The notes beneath the pieces are model-generated. The model did not search any database and was not told where the DNA came from. It saw only the letters and a list, made by a program, of their open reading frames with translations. Source: JBLRWS01 sp047921075 (GTDB lineage Bacteria; Bacteroidota; Rhodothermia; Balneolales; Balneolaceae). From it: a stretch of DNA of 45,021 bases. Shown piece by piece: positions 1 through 9,020 of this stretch (position 1 is its first letter; every line of letters begins with the position of its first letter). The stretch covers positions 1-45,021 of the forward strand of contig JBLRWS010000014.1 of the NCBI GenBank assembly GCA_047921075.1. The letters are read 5' to 3'. Position numbers and translations under genes: made by a program.

Positions 1-1916
1 TCATTCGGGAACAGAAAGCGGCCGCTCGTAAAGCCTTGTGCCCGGCCGTGATCGGTAAAATTACCGCCTCGAATGGCGTCCCGCTTGCGATCGTTAAAAT
101 TCCCTATTCCCGTTCCACCCATGTTAAACTGCGTAGCTTGTTCAAATATGCGGTTCCCAGCCACTTCGCCAAAATCCCATCCTTCACCGTAAATGTAAAT
201 GGATGCACCGTCCACGCCATCTTCGTCCAAGGTTAATTCCGCAAGGGCATCCTGAATATTTTCCATTACCGAACGCGGATGGTGTCCCATCAGGTCAAAC
301 CGAAAGGAGTCTATTTTATACGCTTTGGCCCAGAGCACAATAGAATCGATCATCAGTTTTTCCATCATGGCGAATTCTGCGGCGGTATTGTCGCAGCAGG
401 TTGATGTTTCCACATCTCCCGTATCGGGATTCAGGCGGTGGTAATACCACGGAACAATTCGATCGAGTACGGAGCGATCGGCCAGGCCGGAGGCGTTGGT
501 GTGATTGTAAACCACATCAACCACTAACTTAAGATCCACTTCATGCAGTGATTTTACCATCTCTCGAAATTCCAGAATACGCTCTGTTCCCTCGGGGTTG
601 GTACTGTAGCTTCCTTGCGGCGTATTAAAATGAAAGGGATCGTACCCCCAGTTGAAGCCGCTGTGCCGTGCAAATCCGGCCATTCTCCCCGGCCCGTGCA
701 TGGTGTGCTGAATCTCTTCCGTTACGGGATTTTCGGAGGCGAGCTCTTTAAATACATCCCCGATGGTTCGGTCACCGTACGCCTGGCACGCTTCCTCAAG
801 GCTGTCGTGGCCAATCACATCGCAAAGACGCTGATAGGGATCATGCAACTCCACGCGGCGCTCCCGGTCTTCAAAAATCGTGGCGATATCATTAACCGGC
901 AGCAGATGGATGTGTGTGAGACCGGCTTCACGCAACTGCTTCAGATGCGACATCCCAATCGATGCGGGTACGTCGTTCACACCGTTATGTGTAAACGCAA
1001 GATAGGTTCCGCGATGGAGTTCCGGTACCGTATGGTCGGCCATGCTAAAATCGCGAATGTGCATTTCGTAGAGGCTGATATCGGCCGGGTGCGGCTGTAC
1101 TTTACGAATCGCATCCCATCCTTCCGGTTTAAGCTCTGCGTCGTTGTAGAGGTCTGCCAGGCGGCTATACTCGCTGTTGGTGGTCAGGCTCACTGAATAG
1201 GGGTCTGTCACCTCGTAGGTGTGAATCTCTCCGCTTGCCGGGTGGTATGTGGTGATGGTAAACCGATAGAGCGCGCGATCGAGATCCCGATCGAGGCGGA
1301 AGCGCCACACGCCGTTCTCGTTACGCTGTGTGGTATGAGTGGAAATCGGTTCCTTTTCATCGTTATAGAGGTTCAGCTGTACCTGTTGTGCAGTGGGTGC
1401 CCACAGGGCCAGTTCTATTGAATTGTCGCGATAGATCGGTCCCAGAGGTCCGTTGTAGGTGAACAGATCGTCCAACACACCGTGCGGCTGTACTTTGGTT
1501 GCGGCAATCGGTTTGCCGTCTTCATTGTAAGCAACGGCAATCAACTGGCTTCTGAGAGCCGTGTGCAGAATGCCGGATGGGGCACTGACTCCAAATGCAG
1601 AGCGCCCTGAAATATGACGGAATTTATCAGCCAGCCCTTCGTCGACGGTGGCATTTTTGGTGAGAGGAATCACTTCGCCACCGCGGCTCTCCTGCTCAGT
1701 AATGATGATATTGGCCGTTTCGCTGTATCGCAGCTCCACACGGTGCGCATTCGGGCCAACGTCCCAGAGAAGTCGGTCGGCGGAAATCCAGTGCGCCGAT
1801 GCTCCTTCTACAATAGAGGCTTTGGCTATACTTGAGTGGCTGTTCTGCGCGATGGTTGAAGAGCAGGAAATCGCAAACCACAGGAGGGTAACAATGGGTA
1901 AAAATCGATGTAGCAT
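1..1916 (-). CDS. pulA: Pullulanase-type alpha-1,6-glucosidase, lipoprotein (3' end outside window)
   Basis: Reading the minus strand from the ATG at 1916 gives 638 uninterrupted residues that run off the left edge, so the C-terminus is missing. It begins with a lipoprotein signal (MLHRFLPIVTLLWFAISC, Cys18). A pullulanase N2-like segment follows, then a CBM48-like domain around residues 150-260. The GH13 catalytic domain shows the type I pullulanase motif FNWGYDPFHF, region I DVVYNHT (near 500-520), region II FRFDLMGHH with the nucleophile Asp (near 280-310) and region III YIYGEGW with the acid/base Glu (near 180-200). Family role: hydrolysis of alpha-1,6 branches in pullulan, glycogen or starch. 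The lipobox implies anchoring in the envelope. No Shine-Dalgarno is visible before the start. It diverges from the small ORF at 2102 across a 185-bp gap. The GH13 region IV and the C-terminal domain cannot be checked. Confidence 0.95.
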   Translation of the reverse strand, partial: MLHRFLPIVTLLWFAISCSSTIAQNSHSSIAKASIVEGASAHWISADRLLWDVGPNAHRVELRYSETANIIITEQESRGGEVIPLTKNATVDEGLADKFRHISGRSAFGVSAPSGILHTALRSQLIAVAYNEDGKPIAATKVQPHGVLDDLFTYNGPLGPIYRDNSIELALWAPTAQQVQLNLYNDEKEPISTHTTQRNENGVWRFRLDRDLDRALYRFTITTYHPASGEIHTYEVTDPYSVSLTTNSEYSRLADLYNDAELKPEGWDAIRKVQPHPADISLYEMHIRDFSMADHTVPELHRGTYLAFTHNGVNDVPASIGMSHLKQLREAGLTHIHLLPVNDIATIFEDRERRVELHDPYQRLCDVIGHDSLEEACQAYGDRTIGDVFKELASENPVTEEIQHTMHGPGRMAGFARHSGFNWGYDPFHFNTPQGSYSTNPEGTERILEFREMVKSLHEVDLKLVVDVVYNHTNASGLADRSVLDRIVPWYYHRLNPDTGDVETSTCCDNTAAEFAMMEKLMIDSIVLWAKAYKIDSFRFDLMGHHPRSVMENIQDALAELTLDEDGVDGASIYIYGEGWDFGEVAGNRIFEQATQFNMGGTGIGNFNDRKRDAIRGGNFTDHGRAQGFTSGRFLFPN

Positions 1917-2101
1917 AGGAGCCGGATGATGTTGAAGAGAATGTTGAACCGACAAAATAGCTCGTTTTTGTGTGAAGGCGAAGAGTGATGTTTTGAGGCG
2001 GTGGGTTACGACTGTTCACTTCGCCCGGATGGTATCTTTTTCTAAAAACTTTTGTAAGGCATTTAGAGAATCGGGGTCTTACCAATAAAAAGAGCAAAAC
2101 C

Positions 2102-2428
2102 ATGAACAGAGCACGAATACTTTCACACATCCGCTGCGAATTGCGAAAGAAGAAGGCAACCTATCCGTCAGAGTCGGTCCACATCCGATGGGTAGAGCGT
2201 TTTTTGGATGAGATGGCCGTTGATTACACCTCTCAGATTCGCCCGTGGCAGATCGATTATTTTATAGCCAAAATTAAGAGAGACGGAATGGATTTCGAGG
2301 AGCAGTTGCAGGCACGATCTGCTCTTCGATTTCTATCCGACTCCGTACATATTACATCAGGGCTTGATGCAAAGCACGGTGTCTCTCATGGCGATTCAGA
2401 ACCGGGTACGGTGCGGATTACCGCATAG
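2102..2428 (+). CDS. Orphan integrase N-terminal (SAM-like, core-binding) domain protein
   Basis: This 108-residue ORF opens with about 80 residues (LSHIRCELRKKKATYPSE onward, through WVERFLDEM and ARSALRFLSDSV) that look like the N-terminal DNA-binding domain of tyrosine recombinases of the integron/phage integrase type (Phage_int_SAM_4-like). The C-terminal catalytic domain with its Arg/His/Tyr residues is absent, and no continuation is visible in any plus frame downstream. The last 25 residues are Gly/Ser/His-rich and not recognised. It stops 5 bp before the converging DUF445 gene. It may be a relic of an integrase or a stand-alone DNA-binding protein. Upstream sequence is AT-rich without a Shine-Dalgarno. 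The family resemblance is judged by eye. Confidence 0.6.
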   Translation: MNRARILSHIRCELRKKKATYPSESVHIRWVERFLDEMAVDYTSQIRPWQIDYFIAKIKRDGMDFEEQLQARSALRFLSDSVHITSGLDAKHGVSHGDSEPGTVRITA

Positions 2429-2433
2429 ATGTA

Positions 2434-3525
2434 TCATGGATTTGGAGAGAATGGCGTCGCGGCTCGTTGCATTGCCAGATCGAGGGCGGTCAGTACTGCA
2501 GTCAACAGGGCGATGCCCAAAAGGCTTAACACCGGATTCCAGATCACGAACCCGCCAATAAGGCCAAACAGCGCTCCGAAATACTGAATCGCTTTCAGGT
2601 GCTCGTGCGTGGCGCCTTTGATCATCGCCTCCAGCTTCGATTCATCATAGCGATTCAGCCGGCTAATAATCAATTGCTCGATATCGAGTGTTTGAACAAA
2701 GGAGCGCAACAGAGCGGCTGCAAGGGTGTCCAGACGATCGCGATTCGATTCAAGCTGCCCGGGAAGCGCATCGATAAGGGCACTCAACGCCTCATCTTGG
2801 CTGGCAGCGTGTGCCGGTATCGACTCCACAATCGACGCAAGAGCCGATTCAAGCGACCTGCCTTTAACCAGCATGTACACTTTCAGGGCTGCGCGGTCTA
2901 CAGCCGAACGCTGCACAGCTTGTTCAATTTCTGATTTTAACCCGTTGACAATACGCGCTTTGGTTTCGGCATCTTCTGTGATGGAGCGAAGGCTTTCTAA
3001 AAGCCACTCTTTCATGCTCTGACGTATATCGGGATCATCGATACGGTCTTGTGCGCGGGTTACCACCGAACGGCTAAACTGCTTCATACCCTGCGATTCG
3101 TTAAGAAACAGAAGTAACGTGTCGGGATTTACAAGATCATCCGATATCGTTTTTGCCAGCCGCCGGGCAATTCGATCTTTGTTTGCAGGAATGAGCCCAT
3201 GCCCAAATATCGGGCGTTTTTGAGATGGACGAAAAAGCATCGTGATGGCAATCCGGTTGGTCACGAACCCGATCAAACCGCTAACACTTACAATTCGAAG
3301 CAGTCCCTCGAAGAAGATAGCGTATCCAAAAAAAGTGGTTTCTATGCCGGAAAAATCCCAGAAAAACGAAATCAGGAATCCGGCAAGCAGCAACCAGGGC
3401 AGAGGGAGAAGCCAGCGCAAGATATGCAGAGGTGGCTCTACCGGCCGGCCGGAATGAGATGTGTGTCCATTTTGCAAACCTATGGCCTGAACGGGTTTTT
3501 CAGATGAAGATGTAGTATGTGGCAT
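2434..3525 (-). CDS. DUF445 family membrane protein
   Basis: This is a 363-residue protein. After a polar N-terminus there are hydrophobic segments around residues 35-55 and 65-90. The DUF445 signature follows: GLIGFVTNRIAITMLFRPS, then FGHGLIPANKDRIARRLA. The middle (about 130-310) is a charged, helical, probably cytoplasmic region, and the C-terminus carries two more hydrophobic helices (about 315-350). This is the usual architecture and length range of DUF445 (YheB-like) proteins, whose function is not established. It is the last gene of the long minus-strand run, 31 bp downstream of the topoisomerase-like gene, so it is probably co-transcribed with it. Confidence 0.85.
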   Translation of the reverse strand: MPHTTSSSEKPVQAIGLQNGHTSHSGRPVEPPLHILRWLLPLPWLLLAGFLISFFWDFSGIETTFFGYAIFFEGLLRIVSVSGLIGFVTNRIAITMLFRPSQKRPIFGHGLIPANKDRIARRLAKTISDDLVNPDTLLLFLNESQGMKQFSRSVVTRAQDRIDDPDIRQSMKEWLLESLRSITEDAETKARIVNGLKSEIEQAVQRSAVDRAALKVYMLVKGRSLESALASIVESIPAHAASQDEALSALIDALPGQLESNRDRLDTLAAALLRSFVQTLDIEQLIISRLNRYDESKLEAMIKGATHEHLKAIQYFGALFGLIGGFVIWNPVLSLLGIALLTAVLTALDLAMQRAATPFSPNP

Positions 3526-3556
3526 GGCTGCGTATACGGATGGTTGAGCGAAAAGG

Positions 3557-4873
3557 TTAGCGAGGAGAACAAAATGTTGAGCGAAGGAGGCTTATTTTTT
3601 CATTTTTTGCAGAGTTGGAAATCTTCGTCTCAAAAATCGTAACCGTACCGTTCTCTATTCCGATCCACTGCCTGTCTACGGCACGATCGAGCCACCGGCC
3701 AAATGAAGAGGCGCGCAGCACGTCGGCAGCAGAAAGAATCGTACCCAGCATTGCAACGGTCAGCACCGGAAACAGTGGTTCTTGCAAGTCTGCGGCCGGA
3801 TCGGTACCGATTAGATTAACGGGGCGATTATCTGCCTCCATTACACCTGCAATGTGCCGTTCAACAGGTCGTGAGATGGCTGACATCGTCATGCGATGAA
3901 TCACTTCATAAACAGCCGACAATGATGCTGCAGTGATACGGTGCACCTGTTCCGGAAGGAGATGAAGCCGCAGTGGACGAACCGCATCATGCGGAGCAGT
4001 AGCCGGACAAATGGCTCGGGCATGATATGGCAATAATTCTTCGAGATCATAACGCTTTACCCATTGTTCATCAATATCTTGCCATGATTCATTATAGTAC
4101 GCCCGTTGGGCAGTTCGTGGATAGGTAATGAGGCCGTTGCCGGTCGCCGGATCGGCTTCAAAAAAGAGCGTATGCAGCGCTTCTTGTGCTTCTTTATAAG
4201 AGCGTGTTTGAATGGCTTCCCGAATCGGTTCCAGCAGTGAGAACGTGTCGGGTGGTGCAGGAGGCCGCAACCAGCACGATCCTTGTTTGTTTGTAAAAGG
4301 GACCGGTTTCCCATACGGTAAACAGACCGTTTCTTCGGTCTGAAAAAAAGATCCGGAACCATCGTGAAAGAGAACAGCCGGCAGCTTCGATTCCCGGATG
4401 GCCTGTAATACAGCAAGCGATTCCGGTATGGTTGGATGGTTCTTTTTCCATTCAACTGAGTTGCGCATTCGTTCTGCGAGAGAATGGCGAAGTGCGGTTG
4501 CATCCTGCGTTTGCGCACGGTGAAGCATCCGTTCTACGGAGCCGGGTCCTGTTGTTTGAACAGCACTGCGGTCAACGGTCGGCTGATTTAAAAAACGAGC
4601 GATGCTCCAGGCTATAAAATCACCGGATGGATCGTGATCCGTCGCAATCACCAGACGGGAGGCGTACGATGCCTGTAGCCGCAGTTCTTTGCGCACGTCT
4701 CGTTTTTCGGGTTGCGCCCTGGTTTTGAGTCTGTTTTTGCGATGATCATATACTGGGTCCCAGATATAGCCTTCTGTCGCAAAAAGTGTCACAAAAGGTG
4801 GGGCGTGTTCTCGAAGGCGTTGGGCAATAACCGCCGACTCTACAATGAGAAGCGTGTTTGGATGAACCTGCAC
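3557..4873 (-). CDS. Compact, diverged type IA DNA topoisomerase-like protein
   Basis: This 438-residue protein has a TOPRIM domain at the N-terminus: LLIVES with Glu12, then VIATDHDPSGDFIAW with Asp79 and Asp81. The third acidic residue of the usual DxDxE is Ser83. Further on, a PPAPPDTFSLLEPI segment corresponds to the PFTTSTLQ stretch of TopA. It is followed by GLITYPRT with the presumptive active-site Tyr251 and Arg253, then HDAVRP (295-300), the counterpart of HEAIRP. Near the C-terminus SSFGRWLDRA sits where TopA has GRPSTYA. Bacterial TopA and TopB are usually 650-900 residues with C-terminal zinc fingers or basic tails, and none are present here. The order of motifs supports a complete but shortened type IA core; activity is uncertain because of the TOPRIM change. 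It starts 2 bp after ybeY. See findings. Confidence 0.75.
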   Translation of the reverse strand: MQVHPNTLLIVESAVIAQRLREHAPPFVTLFATEGYIWDPVYDHRKNRLKTRAQPEKRDVRKELRLQASYASRLVIATDHDPSGDFIAWSIARFLNQPTVDRSAVQTTGPGSVERMLHRAQTQDATALRHSLAERMRNSVEWKKNHPTIPESLAVLQAIRESKLPAVLFHDGSGSFFQTEETVCLPYGKPVPFTNKQGSCWLRPPAPPDTFSLLEPIREAIQTRSYKEAQEALHTLFFEADPATGNGLITYPRTAQRAYYNESWQDIDEQWVKRYDLEELLPYHARAICPATAPHDAVRPLRLHLLPEQVHRITAASLSAVYEVIHRMTMSAISRPVERHIAGVMEADNRPVNLIGTDPAADLQEPLFPVLTVAMLGTILSAADVLRASSFGRWLDRAVDRQWIGIENGTVTIFETKISNSAKNEKISLLRSTFCSPR

Positions 4874-4875
4874 GT

Positions 4876-5352
4876 TTACAGCCCGGCTGCCTTCAGGTAC
4901 CGGTCTTCGAGCTCCGTCATGGTATTTTTTTGATCCGGTTGTTCATCGTCATAGCCGATCAGATGCAGCAGCCCGTGTATTACAATACGGGCGAATTCGG
5001 CTTGAACCGGGACGGATTGTTCGGAGGCCTGTTCGGCAATACGCGGTGCGCAGCAGTATAGAGAGCCTTCGATTGCGTTATTTTTGGGATCATCGTCATA
5101 ACGGAATGAGATGATATCGGTCACATAATCCCGGTTGAGGTACGATTTGTTCAATCGAACAATCTCCTTCTCATCTACAAAAATAACCTCAACAGAGTGA
5201 AAAGAGGCGGTTTCGTGCTCTTCGATGATTGCTGCGAGAGTGTGGGCTTGTTCATCCGACAAGGGGAGGGGAAACTCCGCCGGATTATAAACAACCAGGC
5301 CATCGGCATCAGGCTGTAGATCGTCGGGAAAGTCAGGACTGTTCGCTGTCAT
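4876..5352 (-). CDS. ybeY: Endoribonuclease YbeY (rRNA maturation factor)
   Basis: This 158-residue protein is a metal-dependent RNase family member acting in 16S rRNA 3'-end maturation and ribosome quality control. The conserved LNKSYLNRDYVTDIISFRY block (68-86) and the metal site HGLLHLIGYDD (126-136) are visible. The ligands are His126, His130 and, where Proteobacteria have a third His, Asp136. Asp at this position is usual in Bacteroidota homologues as I remember them. I chose the ATG at 5352, inside the 3' end of the upstream gene (20-nt overlap), because it gives normal family length. A longer in-frame start at 5406 would add 18 residues with no family resemblance. The topoisomerase-like gene follows after 2 bp, so the two are almost certainly co-transcribed. 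Confidence 0.92.
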   Translation of the reverse strand: MTANSPDFPDDLQPDADGLVVYNPAEFPLPLSDEQAHTLAAIIEEHETASFHSVEVIFVDEKEIVRLNKSYLNRDYVTDIISFRYDDDPKNNAIEGSLYCCAPRIAEQASEQSVPVQAEFARIVIHGLLHLIGYDDEQPDQKNTMTELEDRYLKAAGL

Positions 5353-5800
5353 CAAAGCTGAAGTCGTCGAAGCCTTCGGTTTCGGTAAGTGACAATGCCA
5401 CGCCACACATCATCAGATCTTCAGGCAGGGAGGTGAAATCGCCGGTGAGTACATCATCATTGACGTTGGCGTACATGCTGCACCCGACACTTTTTTCAAC
5501 AATCAAACCGGATGTGTGGCCACCAAACTTGCCAAAAAAGGTAACTTGCTGCAACAGCGAACTGGCCACAAACGCGGTGCAGTTGTGAAGTTGAATGAAG
5601 GTACTCCCGGAGTAGACCGAAACCATATTCATCGCGTTCCCGTCCACTTTCAGGCCCAAATGGATTTCCAAAGCCAGTTTGCAGTTCTCTTCCTTGTTTT
5701 CAATCTCTATGCGGTAGACGTCGTTGCCAAGCTGTTTTGGCCGGGCACCAAGCACTTCGCATATGGCATCGATGTTGTCTTTGGTGAATTCGTGAATCAT
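5333..5800 (-). CDS. Conserved-looking hypothetical protein
   Basis: This is a 155-residue soluble, acidic protein that I do not recognise. It has no signal peptide or membrane helix. The N-terminal half alternates charged and hydrophobic residues (YRIEIENKEENCKLALEIHL), suggesting an alpha/beta fold. It contains three Cys residues (in KEENCKL, HNCTAF and VGCSMY), and a further Cys in MMCGVA, without a spacing that marks a metal site. The C-terminal tail is very acidic (FDDFSFDDSEQS). It overlaps the ybeY start by 20 nt, so the two are likely translationally coupled. It begins 69 bp after the end of the glycosyltransferase gene. Confidence 0.75.
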   Translation of the reverse strand: MIHEFTKDNIDAICEVLGARPKQLGNDVYRIEIENKEENCKLALEIHLGLKVDGNAMNMVSVYSGSTFIQLHNCTAFVASSLLQQVTFFGKFGGHTSGLIVEKSVGCSMYANVNDDVLTGDFTSLPEDLMMCGVALSLTETEGFDDFSFDDSEQS

Positions 5801-5869
5801 GAGCTGAGCGGTTTGAGCAATGGTTTAACAGATAGCTTACGGACAATGTGAAAGAAAGTTACACTGCTG

Positions 5870-8800
5870 TTACGGGCGTACAATTCCAAGACCGTAACGG
5901 GCTACATCCTGCCGGCTTTCCTCGAGTGTTTCGGGCATTGGCAGACGGCTATCGGTGATGCGGTTAATATCGGCAGCCAACTGTTCGGCACGTTCAATAT
6001 CCCCCGATTCGAAGAATACGTATTGCAGTATGGTCAGGTCTCGAAGCGCTTCACCAACACGCTGCATGGCCTGTTCTTGTGCGGCAACACGCCGTTCTGT
6101 TTGGGCATTAAGCCGTTGCTGCCGATCCAGTCGGCCTTCTGCACGAGCTCGCCGGGCCTGTTCGCGCAGGGAGGCGATATCGGCCTCAACCTTATCCAAA
6201 TCTTCAATAAAGTAATGCAAGCTGTGCTTGTATCGTTCAGTGACAAATTCGGCCAGCCGAACGGCTTCTGCATCGGATCGTGCTTCAAGATAGCGATAGG
6301 CGTAGAGTGCAGCAGCGGTCCAGTCGTTTTCGACCGTGCGGAAGGGGATTTTTTCTTCGCCCCATGCCAGCCAGTGAGCGGCTTGTTCGTAATCGCCCCG
6401 TTGTACAAAGGCATCTGCGAGCTGCATAAAACCCCAACGGTAGTTGGTAATCATCCGGCGGATGTTCTCGTCAAAATAGACGGTGGGGCTGTTCCATCGG
6501 TTAAATTCAAAGTTGGAAAGCCGATCGGCATGTACCTCCGGGTCTACATACCCAAACTGGCCTGATTGTCGTTCTTTCGGCACCACCCGAAAGGCTTTGC
6601 CTTCAAACTGAAAATAATCGCCCAGCCCAAGCTGTCCGTCGCGGGCCACCGTGTTGGCAAAGTAGACCGGCCGCAGCCATCGGTTGTTTTGCAAAATATT
6701 AAGTACAGCAATGTCTTGTGCCTGCAAATAGAACCGGTTATTGCCTTGAGCATCTCGGCCGGCAAAACGACCCTGCAGGAACCACGACACCTCATCGTCG
6801 AGCTCTTCCAGCGGCAGGCTGAACGGTACAGCCGAATGCAGCTGATGCTCGAGCAGCGGGGTGCGCTGTATGCCGGGAAGTTCCTGAGTTGGATCGTCAT
6901 AGGCGCGTCGCAGCAACTCTTTGTCTACCGGAATGGTAATGTCTCGGGGTTCAAACAGTTCAAATTCAGACGTGAAGCGAGCGATCTCTTCGTCGGTAAA
7001 GGAGATAGGCAGCGGCCGCGATTCGTGCGTTTGCCGGTCTCGCAGCTGTTTGATGTACCAATCGGTATTGAGCAGGCTCAGCACCACCACGCGTACATCG
7101 GTACGAATGCCCTCTACTTCCTGAAGGTACCACAACGGGAAGGTGTCGTTGTCGCCATTTGTGAATAAAATGGCGTTTGGTTCAACCGACATCAGCAAAT
7201 TGTAGGCGTAATCGCGTGCAACATACCGTTCGCTGCGATCGTGACTTGGCCAGTTTTGATATCCCATCCACACAGGAAGCGCTAAAAAGAGCAAGCCCAG
7301 CCCGGCATAGGTAGCCACGGGCTTGTTTTTAAGAAATTCGTTCAGATATTGCAGTGCGGCAGAAGCACCGATTCCGATCCAGATGGAGAAGGCGAAAAAG
7401 GAGCCGGCATAGGCGTAATCCCTCTCTCTCGGCTCAAACGGTGTTTGATTCAGATAGAAGATGATCGCGAGACCGGTGAGGAAGAAGAGAGCCAGTACGG
7501 AAAACCCCCGTTTCCAGTCGCTGCGGAAATGATAGATCAAGCCAAAAAGCCCAAATAGAAAAGGGAGGTAGAAGTATGCAGAGTTGGCCGGATTGTCGGC
7601 ATGCCGGGAGTCTGAAAATCCGGAATACCATCCTGCGTCCTGTATGTCTGATTCCCGCCCGATAAAATTCCAGTTGAAATAGCGCAGGTACATGTGGTTG
7701 ACCTGATAGTTCCAGAAAAACTGCCAGTCGTTGTCGAAATTTCCGTAATAGTCGAGGTGCCGGGGCTGGCCGGAGTGGCGCCGCGGGAAGAGGGTCTCGC
7801 TGCTCCGGTCGATGTTACCGGTTCGGTTATCAAACGTGCTTCCCTGCAGCAACGGCGCCTGGCCGTACTGGTCGCGGCTCAGATAACTGATAAAGGCAGT
7901 AAGGGTAGAGGGGTCGTTTTCATCGATAGGCGGCTCGGCTTGTGAACGAATAATAACCATGGCGTAGCTCGAGTAGCCAATCAGAATCATTGCATAGCCA
8001 ATCAAGATCATGTTGGCGATGCGCAACCCCTTTCTGTGGGTGTAGTAGAGCGCGTAGATCAATCCGCCTACAATCAATGCCATGTAAATGAACGGCCCTA
8101 TCAGTCCATAGGTGGCATTCTGCACGGCGATGGAAAAATTAGGAATTTCGATAATGATCAGCGGATAGATCGACAGAAAGATAGCGATAGAAGCGGCAAC
8201 CAGGATGCCGAACGATTTAAACCCAAAGTCGTAGTAGCGGAAATAAACGATCATCGCTACAAAAAAGAGTGCCAGCAAATTGAGAAGGTGCACGCCGATG
8301 CCGATTCCAAACAGATAAGCGATCAAAATGAGCCAGCGTTCGGAGTGGGGTTTATCAAAATTGGCCGACCAGCGCAGAGCCACCCAAACCACCAGTGCCG
8401 TAAAAAAGGTAGACGTACCGTACATCTCGGCTTCCACGGCGTTGAACCATTGGGTGTGGGTAAACATGAAGGTGAGGGCTCCCACCAGTGCGCCGCCGTA
8501 GGTAGCAATTTGTTCGGCTTTGTTCATATTGTCGATGCGGCCTCGGAACTCTTCGATCAGATAAATAATGACCAGATAGAGCAGCATCACAGTGCCGGCA
8601 GAAGCCGTGGCACTAATCATGTTGATGCTAAAAGCTACGTGTTCGGCTGGAACAAACATCGACACAACCCGACCGAAAAGGGCGAAAAACGGTGATCCCG
8701 GCGGATGGGCAACTTGCAGTGTGTGTGTGATGGCGATGTATTCGGCCGGATCCCAAAAGCTCGCAGTCGGAGCTACGGTGAGGGTGTACACAATGAGTGC

Positions 8801-8872
8801 AAATAGAAACGAACACCCGGCGAAAAAGATGTTTCGGGTGCGGTGCTCAGCAAAAATAGATGCAAGGTTCAT
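5870..8872 (-). CDS. DUF2723 (GT117-type) integral membrane glycosyltransferase with TPR-like C-terminus
   Basis: This is a 1000-residue protein. The N-terminal half has about a dozen hydrophobic segments. After the first helix comes the family hallmark SFWDPAEYIA with the acidic loop residues of GT-C enzymes, followed by LQVAHPPGSPFF. DUF2723 proteins are related to the eukaryotic TMEM260 O-mannosyltransferase. In Bacteroidota their substrate is mostly unknown, with protein or lipid glycosylation at the periplasmic face likely. The soluble C-terminal half (about 520-1000) includes a polar, helical region (MQLADAFVQRGDYEQAAHWL and similar) suggestive of TPR repeats. I used ATG 8872; an in-frame TTG at 8890 would add six residues. 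It lies between the PutP-like symporter and the hypothetical/ybeY pair. Confidence 0.9.
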   Translation of the reverse strand: MNLASIFAEHRTRNIFFAGCSFLFALIVYTLTVAPTASFWDPAEYIAITHTLQVAHPPGSPFFALFGRVVSMFVPAEHVAFSINMISATASAGTVMLLYLVIIYLIEEFRGRIDNMNKAEQIATYGGALVGALTFMFTHTQWFNAVEAEMYGTSTFFTALVVWVALRWSANFDKPHSERWLILIAYLFGIGIGVHLLNLLALFFVAMIVYFRYYDFGFKSFGILVAASIAIFLSIYPLIIIEIPNFSIAVQNATYGLIGPFIYMALIVGGLIYALYYTHRKGLRIANMILIGYAMILIGYSSYAMVIIRSQAEPPIDENDPSTLTAFISYLSRDQYGQAPLLQGSTFDNRTGNIDRSSETLFPRRHSGQPRHLDYYGNFDNDWQFFWNYQVNHMYLRYFNWNFIGRESDIQDAGWYSGFSDSRHADNPANSAYFYLPFLFGLFGLIYHFRSDWKRGFSVLALFFLTGLAIIFYLNQTPFEPRERDYAYAGSFFAFSIWIGIGASAALQYLNEFLKNKPVATYAGLGLLFLALPVWMGYQNWPSHDRSERYVARDYAYNLLMSVEPNAILFTNGDNDTFPLWYLQEVEGIRTDVRVVVLSLLNTDWYIKQLRDRQTHESRPLPISFTDEEIARFTSEFELFEPRDITIPVDKELLRRAYDDPTQELPGIQRTPLLEHQLHSAVPFSLPLEELDDEVSWFLQGRFAGRDAQGNNRFYLQAQDIAVLNILQNNRWLRPVYFANTVARDGQLGLGDYFQFEGKAFRVVPKERQSGQFGYVDPEVHADRLSNFEFNRWNSPTVYFDENIRRMITNYRWGFMQLADAFVQRGDYEQAAHWLAWGEEKIPFRTVENDWTAAALYAYRYLEARSDAEAVRLAEFVTERYKHSLHYFIEDLDKVEADIASLREQARRARAEGRLDRQQRLNAQTERRVAAQEQAMQRVGEALRDLTILQYVFFESGDIERAEQLAADINRITDSRLPMPETLEESRQDVARYGLGIVRP

Positions 8873-8950
8873 ATACAATGGGTTAATCAAACTCCGTTGG
8901 TCGCTCAGCGACTATCAAAACGGTGTGGCAGATCCGTTATTTTAAAGCCG

Positions 8951-8982
8951 AAAAGATACCGAATCGCAACGGTAAACCACAA
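8951..8982 (-). promoter_or_regulatory. Candidate Bacteroidota-type promoter for the DUF2723 gene
   Basis: On the minus strand TATCTTTT (8958-8951) matches the Bacteroidota -7 box TAnnTTTG at all but the last base. A TTG (8982-8980) lies 21 nt upstream, close to the usual spacing for the -33 element. Transcription would begin roughly 70 nt before the ATG at 8872. The match is by eye and untested. Confidence 0.35.
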
Positions 8983-9020
8983 TCAAAGGTGGCGGTGATG
9001 GGTGTTGTTTTGAGTATGGT

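Noticed and set aside
1696..2130. A 144-residue minus-strand open frame crossing the pulA start
   Set aside because: It is a different frame from the pullulanase, which has a lipoprotein signal and GH13 motifs from 1916.
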